From Sphingomonas taxi (GTDB lineage Bacteria; Pseudomonadota; Alphaproteobacteria; Sphingomonadales; Sphingomonadaceae), in contig NZ_CP009571.1 in NCBI RefSeq assembly GCF_000764535.1, positions 2,227,001-2,291,000 on the forward strand: DNA of 64,000 nt, written 5' to 3'. A program made the position numbers and the translations under genes. The notes under the pieces were generated by a model that worked only from the letters and a program-made list of their open reading frames with translations, searched no databases and was not told where the DNA came from. Positions 57,355 to 64,000 of this stretch are shown piece after piece. Each line of letters starts with the position of its first letter. Position 1 is the stretch's first letter.

Positions 57355-57392
57355 GTCGGGCCGCTGCGGATCGCCGAAGACGTATCAGGTTC

Positions 57393-57416
57393 GCGCAGAG
57401 GCGCAGAGGCGCAGAG
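57393..57416. repeat. Tandem GCGCAGAG octamers
   Basis: Three consecutive copies of GCGCAGAG. The same octamer recurs in the 63871-63941 segment beside the variant GCGCGAAG. The gap 57355-57633 also contains one arm of the CCCCGG family (57572-57597: GGATCAAGTCCGGGGTGACG) and shows no gene. Confidence 0.7.
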
Positions 57417-57633
57417 CGTGTTGCGCTAGTCGCATCTGCGGCTCCGTTGCGATGACAGGGCCGCGTTACCTCTGCGCCTAGGCGCGACACCTTCACCCTT
57501 TCGTCACCTTGGGCTTGACCCGAAGTTCCGCTTCTCCCCGATGGCAAGCGTGAAGGCCGTAGCGGGACCCCGGATCAAGTCCGGGGTGACGGATCGAAGG
57601 TGACGTCGCGGGCGCCGATGAATGTCGGCCGGC

Positions 57634-59175
57634 CTAATTCTCGATCGTCACCTTGGCGGCGTTCCCGCCGAGCGAGGCGAGCGCCTGCGGGCCGGTCTTG
57701 CCGGTCGCGAGCGCGGCGATGAGCCTGGCGGCGGCATTGTCGGGATTGCTGTGCGCCGAATAGGCGAGCGGACGTAGCGCCGCGCGGGCCTCGTCGCGCT
57801 TGTCGTCGACCAGCAGCTGCGTCGCATAGGCATAAGCGAGGCCCTCGTCCTGCGGCACCAGCTCGTGGGCGCGACGCAGCGCGGCCTTGGCATTGTCGGT
57901 GGCCGGCGTCCCCGCCATGCCGAAGCTCGAATAGAAGAGCGTCAGCGCATAGGCGTCGTTGGTGTCGAGCTTGTTCGCGCGGAGCAGCCAGCTGCGCGCC
58001 TCGCGCCACACCTGCGGATCGGTCACCTTCGCCTCGCGCGCGCGGCGCAGATGCACCTGCGCCTTGTAGACCAGGGCCTGCGACGATTTGGCATCGATCG
58101 CCAGCGCACGGTCGGCGGCGGCATCGGCGAGGTCGTTGCGGCCGGCGTCGAGTGCCATCTCGGCGAACCAGCCCTGCACCATCGCATCCTTGGGATAGCG
58201 GTCGGCGATCGGCAGCGCGGCGGCGAGGATCGGCTGCGCGGTCTCGCGATCGACGCCGCGGTCCGAGCGCATGCGCAAAGTGATCATCTCGCGCTCGCCC
58301 GCCGACAGCGGCCGGACGGTGACGACCGGCGTGGTCAGCCGGGTGAGCGGGATCTTGTAGGCCGACATCGTCGATTTGTGCAGGTAGGACGACAGCGCGC
58401 GGTTGAGCACATCGAGATCGCCGAAGGCCGCGCGTGCCGCCTCGACCCCCGGCTTGCCGTCGTTGATCGCCGCCAGATAGGCGTTGAGCTGCGCGAACCG
58501 CTTCGGGTCGATCATCAGATAATGGGTGAGCAACCAGCCGCGCGCGTAGAGCGACGCCACCTGCCCGTCGCGCATCTTCTTCGACGGATCGAGCGCGAAG
58601 AGCTGCTCCGCGGTGAGTTCGTTGCCGAGCAGCAGGTCGTAGGCGCGATGCTGCGCCGGGGCGCCGAGCCAGACGACGTCCTTTTCGAACCGCGCGGTGG
58701 AGAGGAATTCGGGATAACCTTCCGCATACCAGGCGGGTAGCGCGACCGCGAAATTGCCGAGCATGAGATGATGGGCATATTCGTGGAACAGCACGATCTG
58801 CGGCTGGAGCGCGTTGACGTCATTGGGATCGCCACCTTGCGCCGGGGTGAAAGCGACCGAGCCGCTGGCGCGCCCCTGATAGAAGCCGGCGACGTTCTTG
58901 CCGCCCTGGCCAAACAGCCTGCGGACCGCCGCATCGTTGGCGACGACGTAGACGGTCAGCTTGTTCGAACCGTCGCTCTCGTTGGCGGGTATCGAATTAT
59001 AGTAACGGACCAGGCTGTCGAACTGTTCGAGCCGCTCGGCGCGTTTCTGCACCGAATCGGCGGTCCCATTGGCGTAGACGATGAAATGCTTCGAAGTCGC
59101 CTCGAACCATTCCGCCGCCGCGGGCTGCGCGCAGCACATCGCGACCAGCCACGCCGCCAACTTCAACCGATTCAT
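57634..59175 (-). CDS. Secreted metallopeptidase-like protein with TPR-type repeats
   Basis: The 513-residue protein has a signal peptide (KLAAWLVAMCCAQPAAA). The mature part begins EWFEATSKHFIVYANG, then a HExxH motif H131-E132-Y-A-H135 in IVLFHEYAHHLMLG, followed by LPAWYAEGYPEFLSTARF, the pattern of peptidase MA/DUF1570-like proteins (with E in the WYAEGYPE segment as third ligand). The C-terminal 240 residues form TPR-like helical repeats (AADRALAIDAKSSQALVYKAQVHLRRA, shown in part). It is predicted periplasmic; substrate unknown. It is convergent with ada. Confidence 0.8.
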   Translation of the reverse strand: MNRLKLAAWLVAMCCAQPAAAEWFEATSKHFIVYANGTADSVQKRAERLEQFDSLVRYYNSIPANESDGSNKLTVYVVANDAAVRRLFGQGGKNVAGFYQGRASGSVAFTPAQGGDPNDVNALQPQIVLFHEYAHHLMLGNFAVALPAWYAEGYPEFLSTARFEKDVVWLGAPAQHRAYDLLLGNELTAEQLFALDPSKKMRDGQVASLYARGWLLTHYLMIDPKRFAQLNAYLAAINDGKPGVEAARAAFGDLDVLNRALSSYLHKSTMSAYKIPLTRLTTPVVTVRPLSAGEREMITLRMRSDRGVDRETAQPILAAALPIADRYPKDAMVQGWFAEMALDAGRNDLADAAADRALAIDAKSSQALVYKAQVHLRRAREAKVTDPQVWREARSWLLRANKLDTNDAYALTLFYSSFGMAGTPATDNAKAALRRAHELVPQDEGLAYAYATQLLVDDKRDEARAALRPLAYSAHSNPDNAAARLIAALATGKTGPQALASLGGNAAKVTIEN

Positions 59176-59228
59176 GTCCTGCCCCCCAACATGCCCGGAC
59201 CCAATCTAGACCGGGCTCGATACGTTTG

Positions 59229-60755
59229 TCAGCCCGTACGACAACTATAGACCAGCTTCTCGTTGGGCAGCGGCGGCAGCGTCGTGCGGATCGCCGATTG
59301 CTGCTGGGCGAGGCGCTCGATCGCAGCGGGGTCGACGGTGCAGCGGGATGCCGCGCCCTGCCCCTGCTGCAACTTGCGCGCCTGCGCCATCGCCTGCGCG
59401 CCGAGCATGTAGCGGGTGTCGGTATAACGGCGGGTCAGCGGGTCGAAGGCGACGACCGACACCGTCTGCTCGCCGTCGGGCACCACCACGCGCTCCCAGC
59501 GGTCGCCGGTCGGCAGATATTGCACGCCGCCGCCGCACCCGCTGCGCCCCCAGTGCAGCGCGACGTCGCTGGTCGGCGAGACGGTGACGCGGCTGCGTTC
59601 GGGCTGGAAGACGCAGGTGAGCTTGCCGAGCGGCGCATTGGGCACGACCTGGCTGATCGCCGCGGGCGGCGGCGGAACGGCGGGCTCGCCCTTTGGCCGC
59701 AGCACGAAGACGAGCATCGCGACGACCATGACGAGGCCGCCGAGGCTCGCCGCCCAGATAGTCCGCCGCCGCTGCCGCTGCCCCTGCCCCTGCCCCTGCA
59801 CTGCGAACAGCCCGGCCGCGCCGATCCCCATCGCGCCCAGCACCAGCAGCAGGCCGGCGAACCCCATAACGTTCTCGCGCCGGGTCTGCGCGGTCTCGCG
59901 GGCGCGGGCGAGCGCCTCTTCGCGGCCCATCGCCGCGCGGGTGGCGGCGTCGCGCTGGCTGGTCAGGGCATCGCTGCGCGCGCGCACGTCCGCTGCGCTG
60001 TCGTCGCGCAGCCGTTCCTCGATCGAGGTGCAGGCGGTGCCGACGCTGGCATAAGGCTGTTTCGCCTCGCGCAGGAAGGCGGACAGCTCGGTATCGGCGA
60101 TCGCGAAGCCGAACGAGCCATCGCCCTCCTCGCCGCGGGTGATCGCCGAATTGATGCCGATCACCCGGCCACAGCGGTCGAGCAACGGCCCGCCCGAATT
60201 GCCGCGCGCGATGCTGGCGGTGTGGAGCAGCACCTCGATCCCGGTCAGGCTGCGCCTACCGGAGAAGACGCCTTCCGAACGGACCGGCGAGGTCGGGCGG
60301 ATGTAATCCGCGGCCGACTGCGCGGTCGCGAGATCGACGTTGCCGGGATAGCCGAGCGCGACCACCGGATCGCCCTCGCTCACCGGCCCGGTATAGAGCG
60401 CGGCCGCGGGTAGCCGCGCGCCGGCGAATTCGATCAGCGCGAGGTCGCGCTTCGCGTCATAGGCGACGACGCGGCCCTGGTAGCTCTTGTCGCCTTCCGA
60501 CGGCACCACGCCGATCACGACATTGTCGGGATAGCGTTCCGCCAGTTCCATGACGTGCGCGTTGGTGACGATGCGATTGGGTGCGATCGCGACGCCGCTG
60601 CCGTGGCCGAAGCCGACCACCTGCCCGTCGACGACGGCGATGGTGACGACGCGGACGACGCCGCGCGCGGTCGCGCCGATGTCGTCGGCGGCGGCGGACG
60701 TCGCCCAGAACGGGGCGCCAAGCAGGGCGAGAAGCAGGAGCAGGAGGCGGCGCAT
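59229..60755 (-). CDS. Membrane-anchored trypsin-like (S1C-like) serine protease with C-terminal domain
   Basis: The 508-residue protein has an N-terminal leader (MRRLLLLLLALLGAPFWATSAAA). The protease domain (about residues 30-235) carries H67 (TNAHVMEL), D104 (AKRDLALIEF) and S187 (ARGNSGGPLL), an intact triad. A helical segment (about 250-295) leads to two membrane helices (about 296-319 and 332-353) joined by a Gln/Gly-rich, basic loop (QGQGQGQRQRRR). The remaining 150 residues contain cysteine-bearing, beta-like text and no known domain. No PDZ domain is seen, unlike DegP. The start at 60755 was chosen because it places the leader at the N-terminus; 60818 is the longest alternative. Confidence 0.82.
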   Translation of the reverse strand: MRRLLLLLLALLGAPFWATSAAADDIGATARGVVRVVTIAVVDGQVVGFGHGSGVAIAPNRIVTNAHVMELAERYPDNVVIGVVPSEGDKSYQGRVVAYDAKRDLALIEFAGARLPAAALYTGPVSEGDPVVALGYPGNVDLATAQSAADYIRPTSPVRSEGVFSGRRSLTGIEVLLHTASIARGNSGGPLLDRCGRVIGINSAITRGEEGDGSFGFAIADTELSAFLREAKQPYASVGTACTSIEERLRDDSAADVRARSDALTSQRDAATRAAMGREEALARARETAQTRRENVMGFAGLLLVLGAMGIGAAGLFAVQGQGQGQRQRRRTIWAASLGGLVMVVAMLVFVLRPKGEPAVPPPPAAISQVVPNAPLGKLTCVFQPERSRVTVSPTSDVALHWGRSGCGGGVQYLPTGDRWERVVVPDGEQTVSVVAFDPLTRRYTDTRYMLGAQAMAQARKLQQGQGAASRCTVDPAAIERLAQQQSAIRTTLPPLPNEKLVYSCRTG

Positions 60756-60889
60756 GTCGCGCCTTCCGAACGGCCTCGGCGCGCCGCTGTCAAGCATGGC
60801 GATCGGCCCCGGCCGCACCGTTTTGGTTTGGTTAGGAAAATCTCAAACTCTGATGCCTACCGCCGTCACTGAAGGTCGAGGATTGGTGT

Positions 60890-62431
60890 ATGAGCGCGTT
60901 CGGGCGTCGCAACGGAATGGGTAACGGACAGCCGGCACGGCCGGCGTTCGGCGTGGCGCGCCCGATGCAGGGCAGCCCGGCGCCGCGCGCCGACGAAGCC
61001 GCACCCGGCAGCCAGTTCCCGCCGATCGAGACGATGCCGCTGCCCGGCGGCCTGCCCGGCGACGACCCGCTCGCCGGCAGCCTGCCCGCCGGCACGCTCG
61101 ACGCGATGCAGCGGCTCACCGACCGGCAGAATGCCAGCGGCGACGCCGGCAGCAGCCGCGGCGAGGGCTTCGAGGCGTCGATCCACAAGATCAAGGAACA
61201 GGTGCTGCCGCGCCTGCTCGAACGCGTCGATCCCGAGGCCGCCGCGACGCTCGGCAAGGACGAGCTCGCCGAGGAATTCCGCCCGATCATCGGCGAGGTG
61301 CTCGCCGAGCTCAAGCTGACGCTCAACCGCCGCGAACAGTTCGCGCTGGAAAAGGTGCTGGTCGACGAGCTGCTCGGCCTGGGGCCGCTCGAGGAATTGC
61401 TCGCCGATCCGGCGATCACCGACATCATGGTCAACGGTCCCGACCAGACCTATGTCGAGCGCAAGGGCAAGCTCGAACTGGCGCAGATCCAGTTCCGCGA
61501 CGAGGAGCATCTGTTCCAGATCGCGCAGCGGATCGTCAATTCGGTCGGCCGCCGCGTCGACCAAACGACGCCGCTCGCCGACGCGCGCCTCAAGGACGGC
61601 AGCCGCGTCAACGTCATCGTGCCGCCGCTGTCGCTGCGCGGCACCGCGATCTCGATCCGCAAATTCTCCGCCAAGCCGATCACGCTCGACATGATGGCGG
61701 GCTTCGGCAGCATGAGTCCCAAGATGGCGACCGCGCTCAAGATCGCGGGCGCGAGCCGGTTCAACGTCGTCATCTCGGGCGGCACCGGTTCGGGCAAGAC
61801 GACGATGCTCAACGCTTTGTCGAAGATGATCGACCCCGGCGAGCGCGTGCTGACGATCGAGGACGCCGCCGAGCTTCGCCTGCAACAGCCGCACTGGCTG
61901 CCGCTGGAAACGCGCCCGGCCAATCTGGAAGGGCAAGGCGAGATCAGCATCCGCGACCTCGTCAAGAACGCGCTGCGTATGCGCCCGGACCGCATCATCC
62001 TCGGCGAAATCCGCGGCAGCGAGTGTTTCGACATGCTCGCCGCGATGAACACCGGTCACGACGGCTCGATGTGCACGCTGCACGCCAATTCCCCGCGCGA
62101 GGCGCTCGCCCGTATGGAGAATATGGTGATGATGTCGGACATCAAGGTGCCCAAGGAGGCGATCAGCCGCCAGATCGCCGATTCGGTCGAGCTCATCATC
62201 CAGGTGAAGCGCCTGCGCGACGGCTCGCGCCGCGTCACCAACGTCACCGAGGTGATCGGCATGGAAGGGCCGGTGATCGTGACGCAGGAATTGTTCAAGT
62301 TCGAATATCTCGACGAGAGCGCCGACGGCAAGATCATCGGCGAATACCGCTCGATGGGGCTGCGGCCCTATACGCTCGACAAGGCGAAGCAATTCGGGTT
62401 CGATCAGGCGTTTCTGGAGGCGTGCCTGTAG
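60890..62431 (+). CDS. cpaF: CpaF/TadA-type pilus assembly ATPase
   Basis: The 513-residue secretion ATPase has a variable N-terminal region of about 95 residues. The core has ITDIMVNGPDQTYVERKGKLE, Walker A in SGGTGSGKTTMLNAL, the Asp box ERVLTIEDAAELRLQQPHW, and MRPDRIILGEIRGSECFDMLAAMNTGHDGSMCTLHANSP, each shown in part (Walker B and His box). It is typical for Tad/Flp pilus systems. No other cpa/tad genes occur within the window after it, so it may be an orphan or the first visible of a distant cluster. Confidence 0.93.
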   Translation: MSAFGRRNGMGNGQPARPAFGVARPMQGSPAPRADEAAPGSQFPPIETMPLPGGLPGDDPLAGSLPAGTLDAMQRLTDRQNASGDAGSSRGEGFEASIHKIKEQVLPRLLERVDPEAAATLGKDELAEEFRPIIGEVLAELKLTLNRREQFALEKVLVDELLGLGPLEELLADPAITDIMVNGPDQTYVERKGKLELAQIQFRDEEHLFQIAQRIVNSVGRRVDQTTPLADARLKDGSRVNVIVPPLSLRGTAISIRKFSAKPITLDMMAGFGSMSPKMATALKIAGASRFNVVISGGTGSGKTTMLNALSKMIDPGERVLTIEDAAELRLQQPHWLPLETRPANLEGQGEISIRDLVKNALRMRPDRIILGEIRGSECFDMLAAMNTGHDGSMCTLHANSPREALARMENMVMMSDIKVPKEAISRQIADSVELIIQVKRLRDGSRRVTNVTEVIGMEGPVIVTQELFKFEYLDESADGKIIGEYRSMGLRPYTLDKAKQFGFDQAFLEACL

Positions 62432-62468
62432 GATCGCCTGCGTTGGGGCAAAACCTGTCCAAGCACCT

Positions 62469-62578
62469 CCCGTCACCCCGGACTTGTTCCGGGGTCCACC
62501 GGACCGCAGGCGCGCGCTCTCCCTCGGGCGTTTTCCCTCGCCGCGGGGTGGACCCCGGAACAAGTCCGGGGTGACGGG
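62469..62578. repeat. Perfect 32-bp inverted repeat (CCCCGG family)
   Basis: Arms 62469-62500 and 62547-62578 are exact reverse complements over 32 bp. Each arm contains CCCCGGACTTGTTCCGGGG (or its complement) with GTCACC/GGTGAC flanks, so each can also form its own hairpin. The 46-bp centre has no obvious gene. It lies between cpaF and the aspartyl-protease gene. It is a symmetric version of elements seen singly at 57572-57597. Confidence 0.85.
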
Positions 62579-62660
62579 TAGGCCGGAACGACGCCCCGAA
62601 CCTCAGCGACCATCCCACGCCCCTGTGGCAGCGCCGGCGTTCCACCGTTAGGGTCGGCGG

Positions 62661-63842
62661 ATGCATCTGCTCCTGCCCCTCGTCCTGCTCGCCGCCTCGC
62701 CCCAGCCCGCGGGACGTGAGGGGGTCGTCACGCTCGCCGCCGACAGCGAGGCGCAATGGGTGTCGTTCGACCTGACGCCGGGCAACCAGATCCGCTTCAC
62801 GCTGACGCTCGACGAACGGCCGGTGACCGCGATCCTCGATACCGGGGTGAGCTATTCGGTGCTCGCCGCCAAGTCTGCCGCCGCCGATCCGACGCGGGTC
62901 ACCGCCAACGGCCAGGCGACCGCGATCGGTGGCGGCGGCAATGGCGCGGTGGCGGTCGGCTGGCTCGCGACGCGGCGGCTGGCGATCGGCGGGCTCACCC
63001 GCACCGGCGGCGGCGTCACCGTCGCCGACCTGCCCGCGCTCGCCACCGGCAGCGCGCAGGCGGTCGATATGCTGATCGGGCGCGATGTCACCGGCGGTCA
63101 GGCGCTCGACATCGATTACGCCAACCACCGCTTCCGCCTGCTGCCGTCGGGCCGGCTGCCGTTCGTCGGGGCGATCGCGCCGCTGGCCATCTCGCCCGGC
63201 CGCCGCGTCTACGAAAGCAGCGCGACGATCGCAACCAGACGGCTGGCGCCGATGATTGTCGACACCGGCGACGGCTCGGCGCTGACCTTGTCCGCCGCAT
63301 CCGCCAGAACGGCGGGGATCGCGCGGCTGCCGACCACGACGACGATCTCCTTCGGCCTCGCCGGCGAGACGGTGAGCACGCTCGCCATCCTGCCCGCGGT
63401 GTCGCTGGGGCAGCAGGTGGTGCGCAACGTCGAGGCGCGGGTCGAGCCGGCGGGCGGCTTTTCCGAGACGATCGGCGTGGCGGGGCGGATCGGGTCGGGT
63501 CTGCTCCAGAATTACCGCGTGCTGCTCGACCCCGGCGCCGGACGGATGGTGCTCAAGCCGGGGCCGGAGGCGAACGCCCCGCCGCTGCGCTCGACCAGCG
63601 GATTGCTGGTCGGGCTGGAGCGCGACCGGCTCAAGGTGCTGCACGTCATGCGCGGCGGGCCAGCGGCGGCGGCGGGGTGGCAGCCCGGCGAGACGATCTG
63701 CCGGATCAACGACCAGCCGGTCACCACGGACTATCCGACGAGCGCGCTGGCGAAATGGGCGATCGGCGCGCCGGGTACGGCGGTGCGGCTGGGCCTTTGC
63801 GACGGGACGGTGCGGACGCTGACCTTGCGGCAATTCTACTGA
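62661..63842 (+). CDS. Secreted aspartyl protease-like protein with C-terminal PDZ domain
   Basis: The 393-residue protein has a short leader (MHLLLPLVLLAASP) and two retropepsin-like lobes. The first active-site motif is D60-T-G in AILDTGVSYSVL, the second D201-T-G in MIVDTGDGSALTL. Both keep the D-T-G set, so a single chain could form a full active site, as in pepsin. The C-terminal part (about residues 298-390) reads RLKVLHVMRGGPAAAAGWQPGETICRIND, shown in part, typical of a PDZ domain. It is probably periplasmic. The family is aspartyl protease/PDZ; activity is not established for such proteins. Confidence 0.82.
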   Translation: MHLLLPLVLLAASPQPAGREGVVTLAADSEAQWVSFDLTPGNQIRFTLTLDERPVTAILDTGVSYSVLAAKSAAADPTRVTANGQATAIGGGGNGAVAVGWLATRRLAIGGLTRTGGGVTVADLPALATGSAQAVDMLIGRDVTGGQALDIDYANHRFRLLPSGRLPFVGAIAPLAISPGRRVYESSATIATRRLAPMIVDTGDGSALTLSAASARTAGIARLPTTTTISFGLAGETVSTLAILPAVSLGQQVVRNVEARVEPAGGFSETIGVAGRIGSGLLQNYRVLLDPGAGRMVLKPGPEANAPPLRSTSGLLVGLERDRLKVLHVMRGGPAAAAGWQPGETICRINDQPVTTDYPTSALAKWAIGAPGTAVRLGLCDGTVRTLTLRQFY

Positions 63843-63870
63843 GGCGGGGACGTCGGCGGAAGAAGATTGG

Positions 63871-63941
63871 TTCGCGCGAAGGCGCGAAGACGCGAAGAGA
63901 AGAAGAAGGGTATTTGCGCGCAGAGGCGCAGAGACGCAGAG
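63871..63941. repeat. GCGCGAAG and GCGCAGAG octamer arrays
   Basis: Two short arrays are separated by a purine-rich spacer: GCGCGAAG-GCGCGAAG-ACGCGAAG-type copies (about 63873-63897) and GCGCAGAG-GCGCAGAG-ACGCAGAG (about 63917-63941). The second is the unit found at 57393-57416. It is a simple-sequence dispersed element in the gap after the aspartyl-protease gene. Confidence 0.7.
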
Positions 63942-63965
63942 ATGGTCCGGCCGCGCCAGCGGCCT

Positions 63966-64000
63966 TCAGTCCTCCTCATCGTGGATGCATAGCGCTTCGC
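63966..64000 (-). CDS. Possible 3' end of a minus-strand gene cut by the window edge
   Basis: On the minus strand a frame reading EALCIHDEED ends with TGA at 63968-63966. The acidic end looks like a protein C-terminus, but only about ten codons are visible and nothing can be identified. Confidence 0.25.
   Translation of the reverse strand, partial: EALCIHDEED

Noticed and set aside
57393..57416. CRISPR-like short repeats
   Set aside because: The 8-bp units are directly adjacent without spacers; no 25-35 bp repeats with unique spacers and no cas genes occur.

Overview
The window is a GC-rich chromosomal segment from an alphaproteobacterium. Gene order and content point to the Sphingomonadaceae, probably Sphingomonas or a close relative. 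The evidence is a split ATP synthase (an F0 cluster with a duplicated b/b' stalk and a separate F1 cluster), a metZ-apaG pair, rph next to hrcA/grpE, an rsmI-yraN-gshB neighbourhood, a CpaF-type ATPase, a dnaK promoter of the alphaproteobacterial sigma-32 type, and families of short GC-rich palindromes in the intergenic gaps. No rRNA, tRNA, CRISPR array, insertion sequence or prophage was found. Most of the segment is ordinary core chromosome.

Layout. 0-5 kb: the 3' part of an ABC-2 permease, a class A beta-lactamase-fold serine hydrolase, and a tightly overlapped minus-strand chain metZ-apaG-lysR-GNAT. 5-9.3 kb: a PMT-type mannosyltransferase converging on a polyprenyl-phosphate-mannose-synthase-like GT2/GtrA protein, then leuB and recO. 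9.3-13.7 kb: a CelD/BioF2-like acyltransferase and a polysaccharide deacetylase (envelope polysaccharide), uvrC and a secreted protein. 13.7-17 kb: an SMR exporter and the F0 cluster atpI-B-E-F'-F. 17-20.8 kb: the ydbH-ynbE-ydbL set for inter-membrane lipid transport. 20.8-25 kb: radC, an EF-hand protein, purB, a periplasmic thioredoxin-like protein and a TM2 protein. 25-34 kb: protein quality control (dnaK, dnaJ, grpE, hrcA) interleaved with a copper chaperone, thrC and a BrnT/BrnA toxin-antitoxin module. 33.5-39.6 kb: rph-rdgB, hemW, an LppC-like lipoprotein and rsmI.

39.6-41.7 kb holds two accessory genes, a CAP-domain lipoprotein and a GT31-like glycosyltransferase, lodged between rsmI and yraN. 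41.8-49.6 kb: yraN, gshB, a DedA protein, xerC, a GAF-PAS-GGDEF cyclase, priA and a Tat-exported asparaginase-like Ntn hydrolase. 49.7-55 kb: the F1 cluster atpH-A-G-D, then an apparently frameshifted coiled-coil/membrane gene, then atpC. 55-64 kb: a secreted TPR-like protein, an Ada-type alkylation repair protein, a secreted HExxH/TPR protein, a membrane-anchored S1 protease, a CpaF ATPase and an aspartyl protease-PDZ protein.

Points that look least routine: (i) the frameshift and tiny overlapping ORF between atpD and atpC; (ii) a perfect 14-bp palindrome on the -10 box of the brnTA promoter; (iii) the GT31-like/CAP pair in a conserved neighbourhood; (iv) several dispersed palindrome families, including a perfect 32-bp inverted repeat and a nested repeat between atpA and atpG; (v) the membrane S1 protease and the aspartyl protease-PDZ protein, which have unusual architectures. 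No wholly new multi-gene system could be demonstrated from sequence alone. Function calls rest on motif recognition without database searches.
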